A stretch of DNA of 64,000 nt, taken from positions 186,001-250,000 of the forward strand of contig JAFBJZ010000603.1 in NCBI GenBank assembly GCA_016785225.1, in the 5' to 3' direction. Position numbers and translations under genes: made by a program. The stretch comes from Psettodes erumei (lineage: Eukaryota; Chordata; Actinopteri; Pleuronectiformes; Psettodidae). The notes beneath the pieces were generated by a model that saw nothing but the letters and a program-made list of their open reading frames with translations, was not told the DNA's origin and did not search any database. Below, piece by piece: positions 36,079 through 50,192 of this stretch (the stretch's first letter is position 1; the number at the start of each line of letters is the position of its first letter).

Positions 36079-36477
36079 GGTCCTGACACGGCGGTGTTTT
36101 TGGACCAGAAAGTGCAGGAGACCAGAGGCACTCAGTTTGAGATTTTATTGGTTACCAGCAAGGAAAACAGCGCAAGGTAAATCCCTGAAGAGTCGCACAC
36201 GTGGTGTAGCTGGTGCCGACTCTTCCGGGAGGTTGGCGTAGACGTAGTCGTGGTCGGGGACGTAGCAGTGGTCGAGATCGTGGTCAGGAACGTAGTTGTG
36301 GTCGTGGCAAAGAAGAGCTGGGCTTTTGTAGGGAGGTGGGCTGATTTGCAGATGAGTGTCAGGTGTGTCTCATCTGCATGTCGGGGAAACCAGCCTCCTG
36401 TCCACACCTGAGAGCAAGGGAGAAGAGAGGGAGAGGCAACCCGGAAAGCCACGCCCATCCTGGGACATCACAGGTCC
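36079..36477 (-). mobile_element. Solo LTR of an LTR retrotransposon with 5-bp target-site duplication
   Basis: The element spans 36084-36472 (389 bp), begins TGACAC and ends ATCACA on the plus strand (TG...CA termini). It is flanked by identical GGTCC direct repeats at 36079-36083 and 36473-36477. The minus strand is the sense orientation: CTACAAAAG near 36324-36332 looks like a TATA box, and AATAAA corresponds to TTTATT at 36144-36149 near the LTR's 3' end. No internal coding region flanks it, so this is the product of LTR-LTR recombination. It looks Ty3/Gypsy-like from the layout, but the family is unproven. An internal GT-G-rich degenerate repeat lies at 36235-36310. Confidence 0.82.
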
Positions 36478-36479
36478 AG

Positions 36480-39400
36480 CCAAATCCTGGATAGAAACCG
36501 TTGCATAAACATTTATTGCTACTGTCGTTCGTTACCACACCTCCTTAGAGGATGCAGGGGGAGGTTATTATTGCCAGTGTCTGGTTAATAAGTTGCTGGT
36601 AATGACCTGAAAGCATTTGATGTGTTGCAGTTTTTGTCCGGTTCACCGAAAGTCCAGAAAGTCCAGGGTCCTCCTGTCCTGCCTGTTTCATGTTGTGCCC
36701 CTCAGGGTCATGAGACCACAGTGTGACCGAGACACGCGGCGGTCATTGCATTGTCACCACATGACACACCAGTTACTGTATCGCACGTACGTGGGACATC
36801 ATCAGTCCTGGGCACAATCTGCAATGCCAGTTTGAACCTGCAGGGAAAAACCAGGAGCAGAGTCAAAGCTTCCTTTTTTTTCAACCCACGGTAAACAATC
36901 TCCCCCTCAAAAAATCCTCTAATTTTGGTCCTTCATCCGCCCTGAAACCGCGCGTGGGATCCCTGCAGCGGGGTCACCGTAAATATACAAAGAAACAACA
37001 CAAACACACATGCTCACACATCTGCATCCCCGCTGTATGAACACAAGCGGACAATGAAATGTTGTCAGTTTATTGACTGATTGTGTCACCGGCCGACTGT
37101 TTCCAGAGAAATGGCATCTGGCAATGTAGGAGGCCACACGCAAGCAACTTCCTTACATTAACGTCTTCACTTCCTTTTGCTTATCTGGTTTTCTCTTTAA
37201 AACAAAACTTGAATGCTTTAGTCAGAAAGTCCCTGCATCTCATTGGCATGTATTTCCCTCTATGACACCTTTTCGTCTTTGTTCTGGCCCTCCCTCCCTC
37301 TCTTTCAAGCTCTGGTACGTCCGTGTGGGTGCCTTCGGCTGTGTCACGCTGCTGTGCCGTCACATTCCTCCCCGGCCATTTCCTATGCTCTCTCAAAACA
37401 GCAGCGACCCGGGGAGAAGGAAAGAAGGAAGATAAGAGCAGAGGGCCCGAAAGTGGCAGCAATGACAAACAGAGAGACGTCAAGAGAGGGTGGCCCGGTG
37501 ATGTCATTCCTCCTCTGATGCCATGGAAATGCCGGTGGCCTCGGCGCAGGCACTGCATGATCATTTTGAGCCGAGAACTTATAAACATAACACGGCCGAT
37601 GTTTATAGACAGTCGGAGCTAACTGTACAGTACAATTTAAGAGGATGTGGCTTCATTAGCTCCCCATGCGGCAGTGGCTCTTCAGTCTACAAACACAGAG
37701 AAGCTGAAATAACAACGTGTTTGAAGTGAGGAAGTGCGATTGTTGTGAGGATAAGGGGTGGAGGGGGTTTTTTGTCTGCTGCCCTCATCGAAGAAATTTT
37801 TGTGTGTTTTACCGCGGAGCTTGTGACCTTCAAATAAATGGGGGAAAAAAGTGCTGCCTGAGTATTTGAGGAGGCAGAGAGAGAGAGGCACAATACACGC
37901 AGACGTACACACAATGCCACAATGGGAGGCCACTGGCACGGTGGCAGCACTTTCCCATAATCCCCTTGGGTATGGGCACGACCAATGGGAGGCTGCTATT
38001 TCAGTTTTATGTCAGTATTTTTACACATACAGTAGGAGTCAAAAACACACTTCCTGGTTGTTTTTGGCATTCTTGGTTTCCAAAGCAGAGAGGCCTCTCA
38101 TTTAACAACAACAAAAAAAGTTTAAGAGTTAAGTTTCCTGTTACTGGCTCTGCTTTATGAGTTTTTGCTTTGTTTCTATGGAATGTGTATAAAATCCTGC
38201 GAGGGACTTACTATTTCCCCAAGTATGCTCCGTCTTCAGCCAACGCACTGACCGGCATGCCACACATTACTAAGCAACATTACTATGTAATACCGTTATG
38301 TTAGGAGACGGCCAGGCACCAGGGCTTTTAAACCTGGATATATTATGCAGTGACAGTAAATGTGTTGTGCATTTACATGCCGAGATGAGATCATTTCAAA
38401 GACTGGCTGATGGGAAAAAAACCCAATAATGGAGCCCATTAAGCGTTGTCAGTATTGAAATCACATTGCTTTATGTTTCGTGGCTTCGGTTTATGACCTT
38501 ATTTTGATAGTTGGCTGCCGACACTCAACTGTATATCAAAAGAGAGAGTGAGCAAGCTCTGCATTTAGCCGACCAAACTTTCCCTGATTGCTGTCATCCG
38601 CCGAATATCAAGATCAAAGGATAACTTTTAATTTAGCTCTGGAGACCTAAAAGATCATATTTACAGATAAGATTCATATGAGACGTCTCAGGAAATAACC
38701 CTGATGAAAATAACTGTTCTGATGTCATCAGGGAGACTGCAAATTATATCAGAAAGCTTGTGTTATACGTGGGCTAATATTAGGCAGGGGGGAGTATCAC
38801 ATGGGGATGTCATTGACTTATTATGCAGGATCCGGTGTATTTGGAGCTTGACTCATATTAGGTTTTACAGTTGAGGATATCCCAGTGCCTTTAATGTTTT
38901 GTCAAAGCAGAAACGTCGCTTTGTGGATCCTGTACTCGTACTGCGGTGTGGTCAGAGGGTCGCACAGATTGTCAAGAAGCTAACCGCTAAATGCAAAATT
39001 ATCGAAACCACTTGACTTTCGGGTTCACTGACAGTAAGCGCGCATGTGATGTAACTAATGGTCCATGACAGATGTTTGCAACAGTAAGTTTAAGTAATGG
39101 GTTTGACTTGAGGTTTGTTTACAACCAGTCTGATCACCCCTGACTCCGTATTTTATTAATAAATGTGTCATGTCCTAACATTTCAGGAAGTAATTTGGGA
39201 AGTACGATGTTCCTACAACTCAAACAATGGATTGGCAGAGCCAGAAAACTAAATAAAACCTGATTATAACCCAGCTGAGCAAATATAAATGTGAGCTATA
39301 GCTCCCCTTCATGACATACATGCGTGACACACACACACACTGACGGTGTTTCAGTTTAAAGCAGGTCGTTACAGGAAAACACAGGAATGAGGCGTGGAGG

Positions 39401-42400
39401 CAAGCGCTGGAAGGAGGGCCAGCAGAGGAAGTGTGCTAAGTGTAGCCTGGGGCTACCTTCTTCTACCTCTGTATAGGTCAGACCAACATGGAATGAAATT
39501 TACACAAGGAGGCCTGAGTCACAGAGATTACACCGCTTTACATGGATGTTTTTTTTGGCCCTCTCTCTCTGAGAGCCGGCTGGAGTGACCTGAGTAAACG
39601 TATGACTCGGCAGCATCCAAGCAACTTCAAAGTTCCTTTCCCAACAAAAGTATCACATTGCTGCCCTGGAATGCTCAGCAGCTTTCAGGCCGCGCTCGGT
39701 CGCCTTTGTGCAACATGACAGAGAATCCGAGCCCTTTGATCGCTGTCAGCACACCTCTGTGTGTCCAGACGCCCCACGGCGTCAAAGGCCAGGGGGGAGA
39801 AGCTGTTGTGGTCGAGTCAGGCTTTACTGAACTTTGATCTCGCGCTGAGGCACCTGGCGAATGGAGAGGAAGATCAGTAAAGCGCAGACGAGATGTTCTT
39901 GTGCGCTCGCGATGACATAGCGCCTAGCGCCGATGAAATGTCTTTCAAGAGCGTGGAATATTTTTGAGGTTGCGCGGCATTCCTCTAAATCCAATCCGTG
40001 GATTATCTGAATTGTTTCTCTAGCATGTGTCTGCCTCAGGCCTTGTGAACACATGTCAGGCACGCTTGACTTTTGCAACAAGCACATCAGTGAAACTTTC
40101 ACAGGAGACCTGATAAACCTGAACTTGGGCTCCTGGTGGCACTGAAAGAGTCGGTGACTCACGCTGATTGCGTCACATCAGGAGGGTGATGTGATGCAAC
40201 GACAGTGAGAAAGTGACATGGCAAAATTTACAGAGATATTTCACTGGAGAAGAAGCGATCAGTGGAGAAATGAGTATGGCAAAGAAACTAATATGTGTGA
40301 TATGCGTTTCATCGTCAAAAGTAATTGGTAGTACAATCAGCAGGATGTAAGAAGGAAGGAAGAAGATTTCATAGTTGCCACTGGGATTAAAACCCTACAC
40401 CACACACTGCGTTCATACTGTTAGAGTCAATTATAATAACTGGTTTAAACTGCTAAGTACGGTTTTTGAAAGCGTCATTGACAGCTTCCCCTTGTCATTA
40501 TGGGCGTAAGCAGACCTTTTTTTAATGTCATTTTAAGCTTGGACAAAAACAAGACACGCAGATGATTTCCCGCCCGAATTGGCGGGAAGCTTGGAAGTTT
40601 TTATCGAAGAAAAAAACAGACGTTTTGCAATGCAGTTCCTCATCTTTTGTAACAATGACGCAACGAGGAGACTGCCCATCCGACCAGTCGCCTAACATTG
40701 TCTAATCAGCCAGGCGTTCATTTCAGAATGCGGTTGAACGTTAAGACGCCGCAAATTCCTGGCTTGTTTAACGGTGAGCGGAGGCCAAATGAAAGCCGAC
40801 CTACAGCATATAAACGTACACCACACGTGTTGCTATACCATACCTTTGGACAATGTTGTGAATGGATCAGGGCAAAACTGGTCTGGGCTTGTTTGGTCTC
40901 TGTAGCGGTTGGTGGATAAGTAGATAAAATAATCTTCTATGCATACTCAGTCAGTTTACAGTTTAGGGTTGGGTTAAAGCTGAGCAGGAAGACCCAGTGA
41001 TTCAGGTAGTCTGAATGGATTGAGACACACCTACAGGAAGCACCGCTGGCCAGGCTTGTGTCGCCACCAGTACTCCTGGGTTGCAAAACCCCAAATTAGG
41101 ATGGCGCTTTTAAACAGGATATTGAACGTTAGCTTCAAAAACCATCTGTGGTCTTCGGTATGACAGATAACCGTCTTTTTTTTCATGCCAAGTGAAGACA
41201 TAAAATGGTTGCACAAGTCAAAATGAAAACGGAAGGCGTCACTGCAGCTAAGTCACAGAGATCAGTGCAGTTGCTTGTCAGCTCAACGTTGCGCATGCCA
41301 TTCCCGTAACTGGTTCTTGAGACAGTCCTCTGCAAGTATTCTCGCTTGATCTAGTGCCAACCAGGGCATACGCCATTTAGAATGTGGAATACAAGACAAT
41401 AAAGTGCAATGACGGATCTGATGAAGTGGAAATGCGTACAGAGGGGGGGAAAGAGGAAGATACGGAGGGGCTGTGGTTCTCCTTTGTGTGGCTTCGAAAC
41501 CTGTTAGGAAATCATTGCCCTCCCTGTGGTTTCATTTCTCCAGAATGATTTGATCAATTTCTCTCTCCCATAAACACTGATTATTGTTAAAAAAAGAAAA
41601 AATAATTTACAGATTTCCTGTTATCCCCAGTCGTATTGAGCCATGAAGATCGGTTTAAATTTCAGCTATTTCCCCGTTAAATATTTGCTCAAAGTTCAGT
41701 CACTGTAAACTAAACGTGAAAAAAAGTAACTACACACATATCTCAAACAGTGACCTCGGTAACATTACGTCTTAGCAGCAGTCTTGGGCACGTGCTGGAC
41801 TTGTGACCTTGAAGTAATCTGATGTTGTGTTGTAAATATGCCCAGAACCAATGGCATCATTCGGATTAGCTCATAACCCAGTTCCTGCACCTGAAAGTGG
41901 AGTTACAACACGGAGAAACCGTAACCTACCCAGCGTCAGGCTTCCGAATATTTAATAGAGTATACAGATATTTAAAAGAATAGTTAGGATAATAGGTGTC
42001 CTTTGTTCATGTGTGCTTTTATGTAAAGACATCCGTTGAAGAAAGACATCACTGCTACCCCTGTCTTACTCACACATCTCTGATGTGTCTGAAAGGCAAA
42101 CAGTCATAATAAGATCAGAATCACAGTATAGTCACTGTCTATGTAACGTTCCCTGGCCCAGGCACGCACGCACATACACACATGGGCTCACGCAAATGCA
42201 CCGACACATGCAACAACACTAATACATTCCCCGCCTTTTTATCCAGCGCTCCTCTGGTGCCTATGTAACAGGAGCGGGCTGTCCGGCCTTTCTCACAGAA
42301 AGGAGAATGTCACAACGATAGATCTCCATTCCACAGACTGTCCTGACCTTCACACAATGCTGCTTTTGAAAGACTAAATGTCTCTGCACACGAGCCAGGC

Positions 42401-42404
42401 AGTG

Positions 42405-42439
<35 letters not shown>

Positions 42440-43320
42440 CATGAGAGGGGGAATCCCTGAGACAAATAGTGTTCTTTACAACCCCGGCAATTAAATGGTG
42501 CATTTTGCCAACACAAGCGAGCTTTCCAGGGTCTACAGTCTCCTTCCTGGACAATGTGGTTTCTTTTACTCTTTCACAGGCCAGCACAAAATGGGTACAT
42601 GGAACAGAAGTGTGTTGATTTGGACAAAAAAAAAAAAGGGGGGGAGAGAAAAACCGTCACGCGTACGACGAGTCTGTCCGCCCGGGTTTCCTTGACTGAG
42701 TGATGCCTCCCATGATGAAAAGCCCTGTTTATTTTTCTGCCGTGGACCACACTCACACCCTGCAGGGAGGGAATATGCCCAAACGCTCTCAGCTGCGCCG
42801 CGTGGATTACGTGAAGCACGCAGAGGACGTGTGGGAGACAGACGCATTCTGCTCGACGTGAACGACGCTGGAAATAAAACCAGATCTGAGCAGACAGACA
42901 GTCTGCTGACACACAGGTGCTGACCGCCGCGATGAAGCAACGAAGGAGGGTTGGCCCCGCGTTACAAAGGCGATATCAGCGTTTGCATGTGTCATGCCAG
43001 TAAACCTCACGAGTGAGACATTTTAGATTAGGGGACATATGGCCGTGGAAATGTTACACAGTACACACAACACGCCAGTGTTATGAGGAGTACACGATGA
43101 TCCCTGCCAATTTCACTCATGTGATGCAGATGCTCTGCTGCAGACCAGTTTTGACAAGACAAGACTCTGGGCTATAAATGCTAACATGCTCACAATGTGT
43201 GTGATGGTGTTCGGCAGGTACACCAACTTTGCTACAAGCGTAAAAAACCTTTTTGTGATATTTTAGGGGTTTTTTTGCGGACACAAGAGGCAAATTCAAG
43301 CGGTCACGTCATAAAAGAAT
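36480..43320. other. Gene-free stretch with possible regulatory blocks
   Basis: No gene is supported. Two stretches have mixed, non-repetitive composition that stands out from simple-sequence flanks. At 38400-38800 there is a TCF/LEF-like AGATCAAAGG near 38611 and a GATA-like AGATAAGATTC near 38667. At 39830-40160 there is GTGGAATATT, GGCATTCCTC and GGATTATC. These are motif-level observations without conservation data. A GT repeat lies at 42409-42438. Confidence 0.4.
42409..42438. repeat. (GT)n microsatellite
   Basis: A pure dinucleotide run. Confidence 0.95.
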
Positions 43321-43324
43321 CATG

Positions 43325-43500
43325 ACGGCAATTCGTCCATAAGTTGTCAAAAAAAATCTAACTGGGAACCATAAATGTCGGCCTCTTGGTGGTGCTGCAG
43401 GAAAAGACCGGGATCTTCAGAAGCAGGAGGGTTTATCCTCTGGGGAACATGCAATAATGTGGTTGCTGAGATGTTTCCACTCCAGACCAATAGCTTTCAG
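43325..43500. repeat. Dispersed repeat copy 2 (same family as 29270-29510)
   Basis: GGGAACCATAAATGTCGGCC, CTTGGTGGTGCTGCAGGAAA, GACCGGGATC and TTTATCCTCTGGGGAACATG follow the same landmark order as the copy near 29.3 kb, with heavy divergence. Confidence 0.6.
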
Positions 43501-43509
43501 CCACACCAC

Positions 43510-46500
43510 TAATGTGGCCAACAAACTGTTGTGATCAACTCACTTGAAATTGATGCGTCGCTGACGCACGCCGACAGCTCAGCAGTAATAATGCATGTAA
43601 TGCTGTCACGCGCCTCGAAAAACAGTGATCTTATCAGACGGCTAATGGGGAGGAAATAAGATGTTCCTTCCTGGTGAAGGTGTGTGGTGAGGTGTTGACA
43701 AGCGGTGCTCTGTCAGGACATGCACGCCAGCACAACCTGTGAACCTGTCATGACATCACGCTGAGTGATTGCCCCTCTCACGGCTCAGGAATGCAGCGCA
43801 GGCTTCCCCCGTCTTCCAGGAGCCCGTCTGCGGTACTTTTCCAAAGCGCAGCTGGAGTACTTTTCCACAGCAACACGACGAGGTATCGGCAACAATAAAA
43901 GAAATAAGAATTATGTAACGCTCTGCTTGGCGATAACAACAATTCGCTCTTGCTCTCCTTTCTTTGAGCAATTTTACTCCTGGCCTTCGACGCTGCGTTT
44001 CCTCTTCGGTCTCGTTCCCTGTGGCCCGTGACGCCACCGCCTCCACACGGACACACACGTCGCAGATTGCAGCTATCGAGGCGTGCACGTTGTATGGCAC
44101 CGCGGTATCAGAGCCGCCGTGCGCGGTATCCCCGTTTGAAGGCCCTGAGGCCGTACAGCGGCGATCGCCCGCTGGAGCAGCTGTGACTCAGGTTTATTGC
44201 TGAGAAAGTCTCAGCTTTTAATATCTTCGCGGTGTTTACCCCGGCGTCTCTAAAAAATACACAGCGTGCAGCGGTCCGGCAACCGGCGGCTTGTGGATAA
44301 CGCGCACACAGTAGGTGTTGTTAGCGGGTGCATTGGGTTAAAAGGTGGGGGTGGCAGAACCATACTTAGTATAGAGTATACTTGGTGTGCATACCCAGAA
44401 TTCCCCTCAACCTTACTCTGTATTTAGAAGCAGATGCCCCCCCCCCCCATTCCTTTATGACAAGAATCTACAGACCATCATGACCTCAACAACCAGGAGG
44501 CTTGTGCATTCACATGGTCAGGGGACAGGGGGGCAGTCGGGGGTGTTCATTTACATGATGTCATTAAAGTGGACACAGACACGCGCCCATGTCACAGCCC
44601 AGACTTGACCCCAACATTAACGTGAACTCTGCGGCTCTGCACAAGTCTGTCCTTCCCTCGAAGTACGTCCCGCTGCAGGGAAAGGGTGAAAAGGCCCCCT
44701 TTTTTCCGTTTACTCACGATTATTCAGTCATTTGGCACACGACGACCCCCCCATTTTTGTCATCACTCTGTCTGAATAAACACTTCACTTGGGGTTATTG
44801 TTGATAAGTAGGCAGACAGGAGTGTGTGTGTGTGTGTGTGTGTGTGTGCGTTATTAATACCCCGGAGGCGCTCGGTTGGGGGGATTTGAGGGGCTTCTTG
44901 GGTTTCAGTGTTTCGGAGCTCACAGACAAATGTCCCTACATGGCGGATTTCATCTCCACTCCAACGTGCTAACGACCTGGCCCCCGCACTGAGGATGCCG
45001 ACCCATCACACCCCCAGGGTGCAAGATACTGGCGCAGATACAGTCTGCTGCATGAGTGACCACACGCACTGGGCAACCGTCGCTCAGAACAGAAGAATGA
45101 CACGTGTGACCGGAGGGTCCCGAGTTTGCTTTGAATGCGATTTCAAATCCCCCGGAGAGGCTGGGAAAGTCTGTGTGGGATGGCTGACGACCACTGTCAT
45201 CCACCTCAACAATGGTTATTGTTGGTAAACTCGGTTCTTAAGCCCCAACTGCCCCGCTGGGACCGTTCAGTGGACAGCAGCAGAAGACTGTGGTCACACC
45301 GGGCAGCCCCCGACAAACGAACATAAACAAAGAGCATGTACGCATAGTCAGCTTTCCTCAGCTAAATAAAGGAAAGATAAATACAGGAGCAAAAAATACA
45401 AAGGCACAAACACTGCACTTGAGCTGAAATTTGCCTCAGGTTTATTCTGAAAATGTAATTTTCATCTTTCCCTTTCGCTGTAGTTACTTTATTGTTATAG
45501 GTTTTATGACTGGGCACATGCATTTTCCTGGTTCAAATGTCAATGCAAAATGCATTTACGTAATAATGGACAAAAAACAAATAGTGGTGTCTGCAAGAAC
45601 GTTTCTTACTGCAACATATATGCTCCTGCATCCCTGGAATTTCGCCACATCGTTACAGCCGCGCTACAGTACAGGTCAAACACAGCGCCATAATGCAGGA
45701 CAGTCCGTCTCAGCGCTGTCTCGAGCAGTGACACAGCATGTCTGTCTGTCAGCCGTCCTCTGACCTTGTCCGCCTGTCTGTCTGCTTTAACACTATCTGT
45801 CATTACGTGCTGTGTGCCGGCCTCTCTGTCTGCTCGTCTATTTGCAGTATCAGACAGTCTATCCCGTTCCGCGTTTGACAGTTGATGTGTTATTTTGTCT
45901 GTGCGTTCGAGTGATGTCATTCAGGTGCACCGTGCCAGGGCAGAGAGCCCAGGTGACAGCATCAGCTCTTCGCCAGGCTTTTCTCGTGGCGCAGGCACAA
46001 GTGCACGCTGAAGAACATGCAGCACGAGCCCAAGTCCAGGTATGCACGTGTGCACATTAGGCGGCAAGGTGTCAGGATGCAGATGTTTAACGCTACGCTG
46101 TAGGTCCAGTAGTACAGTGTGACCTGCGGCATTGTTGCGGTCGAACTGTGAGCCGTTTTAAATAGGCGAGCCCTGAGATTGCACCGCGGTGACTGATGGG
46201 CCACACTTTCCCTTCCTCGCTCTATGGCTGTCTGTGCTTTTGCGCTGCGATGATGGATGCCCAGCCCTCTGTAAATATAGCCCTGCCCCAGCTAGTTAGC
46301 ATGGTTGGCATGATCCAGGCCGGTGGTCATAAGCTAAATATACATCCAAAATAAATACTTCCAGATTCAATTCTCAACTGTTGTTTAGACAGGCTATAGC
46401 AGTGATGTCCCAGAGAAAATGAGTTAGAAAGCTGTTTTGTAATGAAGCAAAGCCCACGGTGTAAACTTTGCAGAACCAAAAATCTAAGAAACCATGGAGT

Positions 46501-49500
46501 GATACATTTTTTTAGAGACCAGTGGAGGAAAACACTGTGGTTCTGCAACTGTCTACAGAAGCTTTGCCCAGAGCTGCGGTGACTGTGGTGGCGAGTCACT
46601 GCTGTGGTAACAAGTCATTGCCATGGTTTCCATCCAAACTCTCGATTCTGTTTCAAATGCACTGATACTGCGGAATGGATGCTGTGGGCGTAGAAGCGGA
46701 GACGGCCAGCGAGCGGCGACCACAGCGAGTGACGCAAGTGGAGAGGCTGTGATGTTCGAATGCCGCTCAAGAGCTCATTCAGGTGTAATTATACTTCACC
46801 GCCTCAAACAACCACACCTGCTTCGATCGGCCGCTACGGGCAGAAGAGCGACGGCACGTCCCCCCCCCGGTGACCTGTCAACACAGACGCTTTATCAGAT
46901 CATACAACCGTCAATATACACATTCACAAAGCCCGGGACACTGTGCCACCATCAGATCTGTGTGCCGTTGTCTGAAAATAGGCCACGGAGGTATTCAAGA
47001 AGGGGGAAATATCTTTGATCTGGCAGAAAGGGACAAGAGAGTCATTGAGATCGGTTCAGAAGAAGCTTATCAGAGCGCTGCCACCGTGACCGCACTGGTA
47101 GGATGGAATCTGGCTGTGTGAGAGTTTCCATTCTCTCCACAACAATAGAAGGCCTTCTCCGCCTGCTTCCACCCTGCTGACTCGCAGCGCGACAGTCACC
47201 CAAACACGTCTCCGTTTCTTCCCCTGCGCTGCTGTTTCCACTTATCACCTACTGAGGCAAAGGCCTGAGGAAGTCGAGACCCTCCGGCAGTTTACTGAAG
47301 TCATAATAGGTTGTCATAGAGGCGAGTGGCATGCACACATGACCTCGCCTGAGGTTGTCACGTAAAGAAACAAAAGTCGTGTTTACACTCAGCTTTACTA
47401 ACCAGCACCTTGCACGTATCCTTGAGATGTAGCAGACAGGCATCTCAGTGGATAACATTGTTTACTCCAGTGCTTACTTACTGGTAGTCTTGTTCTTTGC
47501 TTCTTGCATGTTGCGGCATTTTTTTTTTTTGCGCGTTAACGCCGTCGGCTAGAGCGCAGCTGGCAGACAATCGCCCCAGCTTCGAGCGCACGCACAATAC
47601 ACACAAAATGCGGACCCACTCGTAAAAGCCGCTCGGTGGCGCTACCTGTGGTCAAAAACGCCAACAGGGGAGCTTTAAGTTGTCTCCAATTTATTTTTTT
47701 AAATGCACGCCACTGCCACCTCATGTTTCAAAGTGGTTTTGATGGTGCAATGTGCAGCATTAACCAAGCTCATCAGAGCTAAGTGGAATATAATGATTGC
47801 TCAAAAAGATAAAAAACAAATCTTGAAATTATTCCTGGCATGTATTCGCGCAAAGTTTCCTGCCAGGCCAAAATATAGATTCACTTATTATTGCCAAAAT
47901 ACAGCAGCAAACAACTCTTCACCACATACAGTATAAGCCTGGATCATTATAGCTCTGGAAAACATACAAACTCCACAAATGGACAAAAGAGGTCCTTTTT
48001 AATGATGGCTCTGTTCCATCCCCTGTAAGTCCCAAGGAGCTAAAAGGAATTCAGCCAATCATAATTATATTAGTCACACCCTGTGTTTGTCCTCCTTTAA
48101 CAGATCAAAATGTGAAGGCCCATTGTTTATCACAAAGCCATCGTGCTTTATTTTGTCCGACACTGAGTTCATACCAACCTGCGTAACATTTTCCAAAACA
48201 GTTTTGACTTTGCTTATGTTTATTTTTCTTTGGTCGGGTATGGGACGTCATGTCTCTGTCATATCAAAAAAAGAAAAAAAATAGTGCCAACACTTGACAG
48301 TGACACTATGGTTCTCCTGAAGGGAAGGTATGATAGTGCTCTGTTATCACACTGGACCTCCACCCATCAACGCAACAACCAGCTGAGGAGTCTGACTTCA
48401 AACCCTGATATGAGGTGTTTTGTTTCCTGCCTTCTGCCGCGACTGAGGAAAAACTTTGAATCTCACATGGGAGGTTGTGGGTAATTTCTTGTCTGCAAAG
48501 CCATAAGCGAGACATTGTTTTTTCTTAACTCTACTAATGAGTGGTATGCAGCCTGAAAAAAACATCGCTGCGGCTCAGGGATGGAAAAAACGAAACAAAC
48601 AACAACAAAAAAAGAACGCTTGGAAAATGACACATAGAGTAACACCTATCTGATAATTACCACAAACAATCCGGGGGCAAAGACCTGTATGACAAATTAT
48701 CCAGTCAACAAAAGTATTAAGTTGAGTTCCCCACACGAGTTGTGTTTGCCACTCATCCTGCCTGTCTTGTCTTGTTAACGCCACGGTTACTCTGACCACC
48801 GGCATCAGACGGTTTTTAGATCTAATCTTAAAGGCTCAAACCCGTAATTCTCGTGGAGTAGTCACTGTAAAATGGAATGTAGAAAATCATCTCGGCAGGG
48901 GATTGATGTGGAGGGTGGCAAAGTTAATGATATATCACACGTAACCGTCAACCCGAATAAAATTTACAGTAGATCACCAAAAAAAAAGGTTTTTACTTCC
49001 TTCGAGATGATATTATCAGTAATGATGGATCCCAGAGACACGATAACTCTTTCAGCTGCGCAGACAGTTTTAGCAACTTTCAGTTCATTGTTTCAGTTGG
49101 CGCGGCCTGCGGCTTTACTGTTTTGCTTCAGTCTGAAAACATTCCTGTTGCTACTAGAGTGGTGATTGAAATACTTTTTTTTATTTCCATGCGATGAAAC
49201 CTGATCTGATTTCGATTTGATTTATTTTTGCTGTTACAGTTCTTAATCCCATTATCATTCAGCGGAGCATGACAGCACTCAGTAAGACTGACTGCTGCAT
49301 GTATTTTTGACTGATGGGAGAGTTTATGTCTAAAGTTACATGGGTTCATCCTTCCAAAATGTCCACAAGGGACGAAAACAATGCCAACCTGTTGGATCAT
49401 GATTATAAATTAAGGCCTGACTTCTTCAGTTACGTTCTGGTTGTGTTTGTCCTGTTTACGTTTGGAACCGAGACATTTCCCTAAATAGGATTCGTCAAGT

Positions 49501-50156
49501 ACTGTCAACTTTGACCCACTTACTCAACGAGTAATAAACGTGATGAAGACAAAAGTACACTTGTGTAACTATCCCCACTGCCTGCGCCCATGTCTGCGGC
49601 GCTGACCTGTGAGACGGCTCCATGGCCGACCGTGCATTGTTGTGCTCCTGTGGATTGTCTGGGCCGCGCTTGAGATTCCACACGCTCCACTTGATGATGA
49701 AGCCGGTGAGCGGAGGGAAACAGAAATATTAGCGTTTTCCTGAGAAAGCCGGGGGGCCGTTGCATTACTCTCGCCGGCCTCTGCTCTCACGTCCAATAGT
49801 AGTATTATTAAATGTCGACGGTCTGTGAGGCCACCCTTGCATGACTCATCACTTTTACCTCATGCTGGAGGAATCCAGTGACCCATACACGCCGCCCTGT
49901 AACAAACCTGGCCGTTGAACGAGACCAAAGGCTGATTCCCAGGAGATTCCCCACACACTGGATTCTGCCAGACTTCTTTGCAATTGGCTGCAGCCCATGT
50001 GGGTTAAACATCGCCGTCCAACTCAATATGTAGAGATTTAAGAAGCTGTGTAGCGAATAGCTGACATGGCGAGGCATCAATAAGTATTTAAACGTGTCTT
50101 CAGCTCTGAGTGATTCAGGATGGAGGCCGCAAAGATCTTGTTCCTGTCAATAACTC

Positions 50157-50192
<36 letters not shown>

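Noticed and set aside
36235..36310. Degenerate GTGGTC-rich repeat considered as a separate minisatellite
   Set aside because: It lies wholly inside the solo LTR and is most simply part of that element.
37181..37588. 135-codon minus-strand ORF
   Set aside because: No domain, no homologue recognised, low-complexity basic composition, and no splice or promoter context.
45740..45860. Short-period GTCT-rich zone that could look like a repeat array
   Set aside because: It is a degenerate tetranucleotide simple sequence with no regular spacer; no CRISPR array or satellite structure is present.
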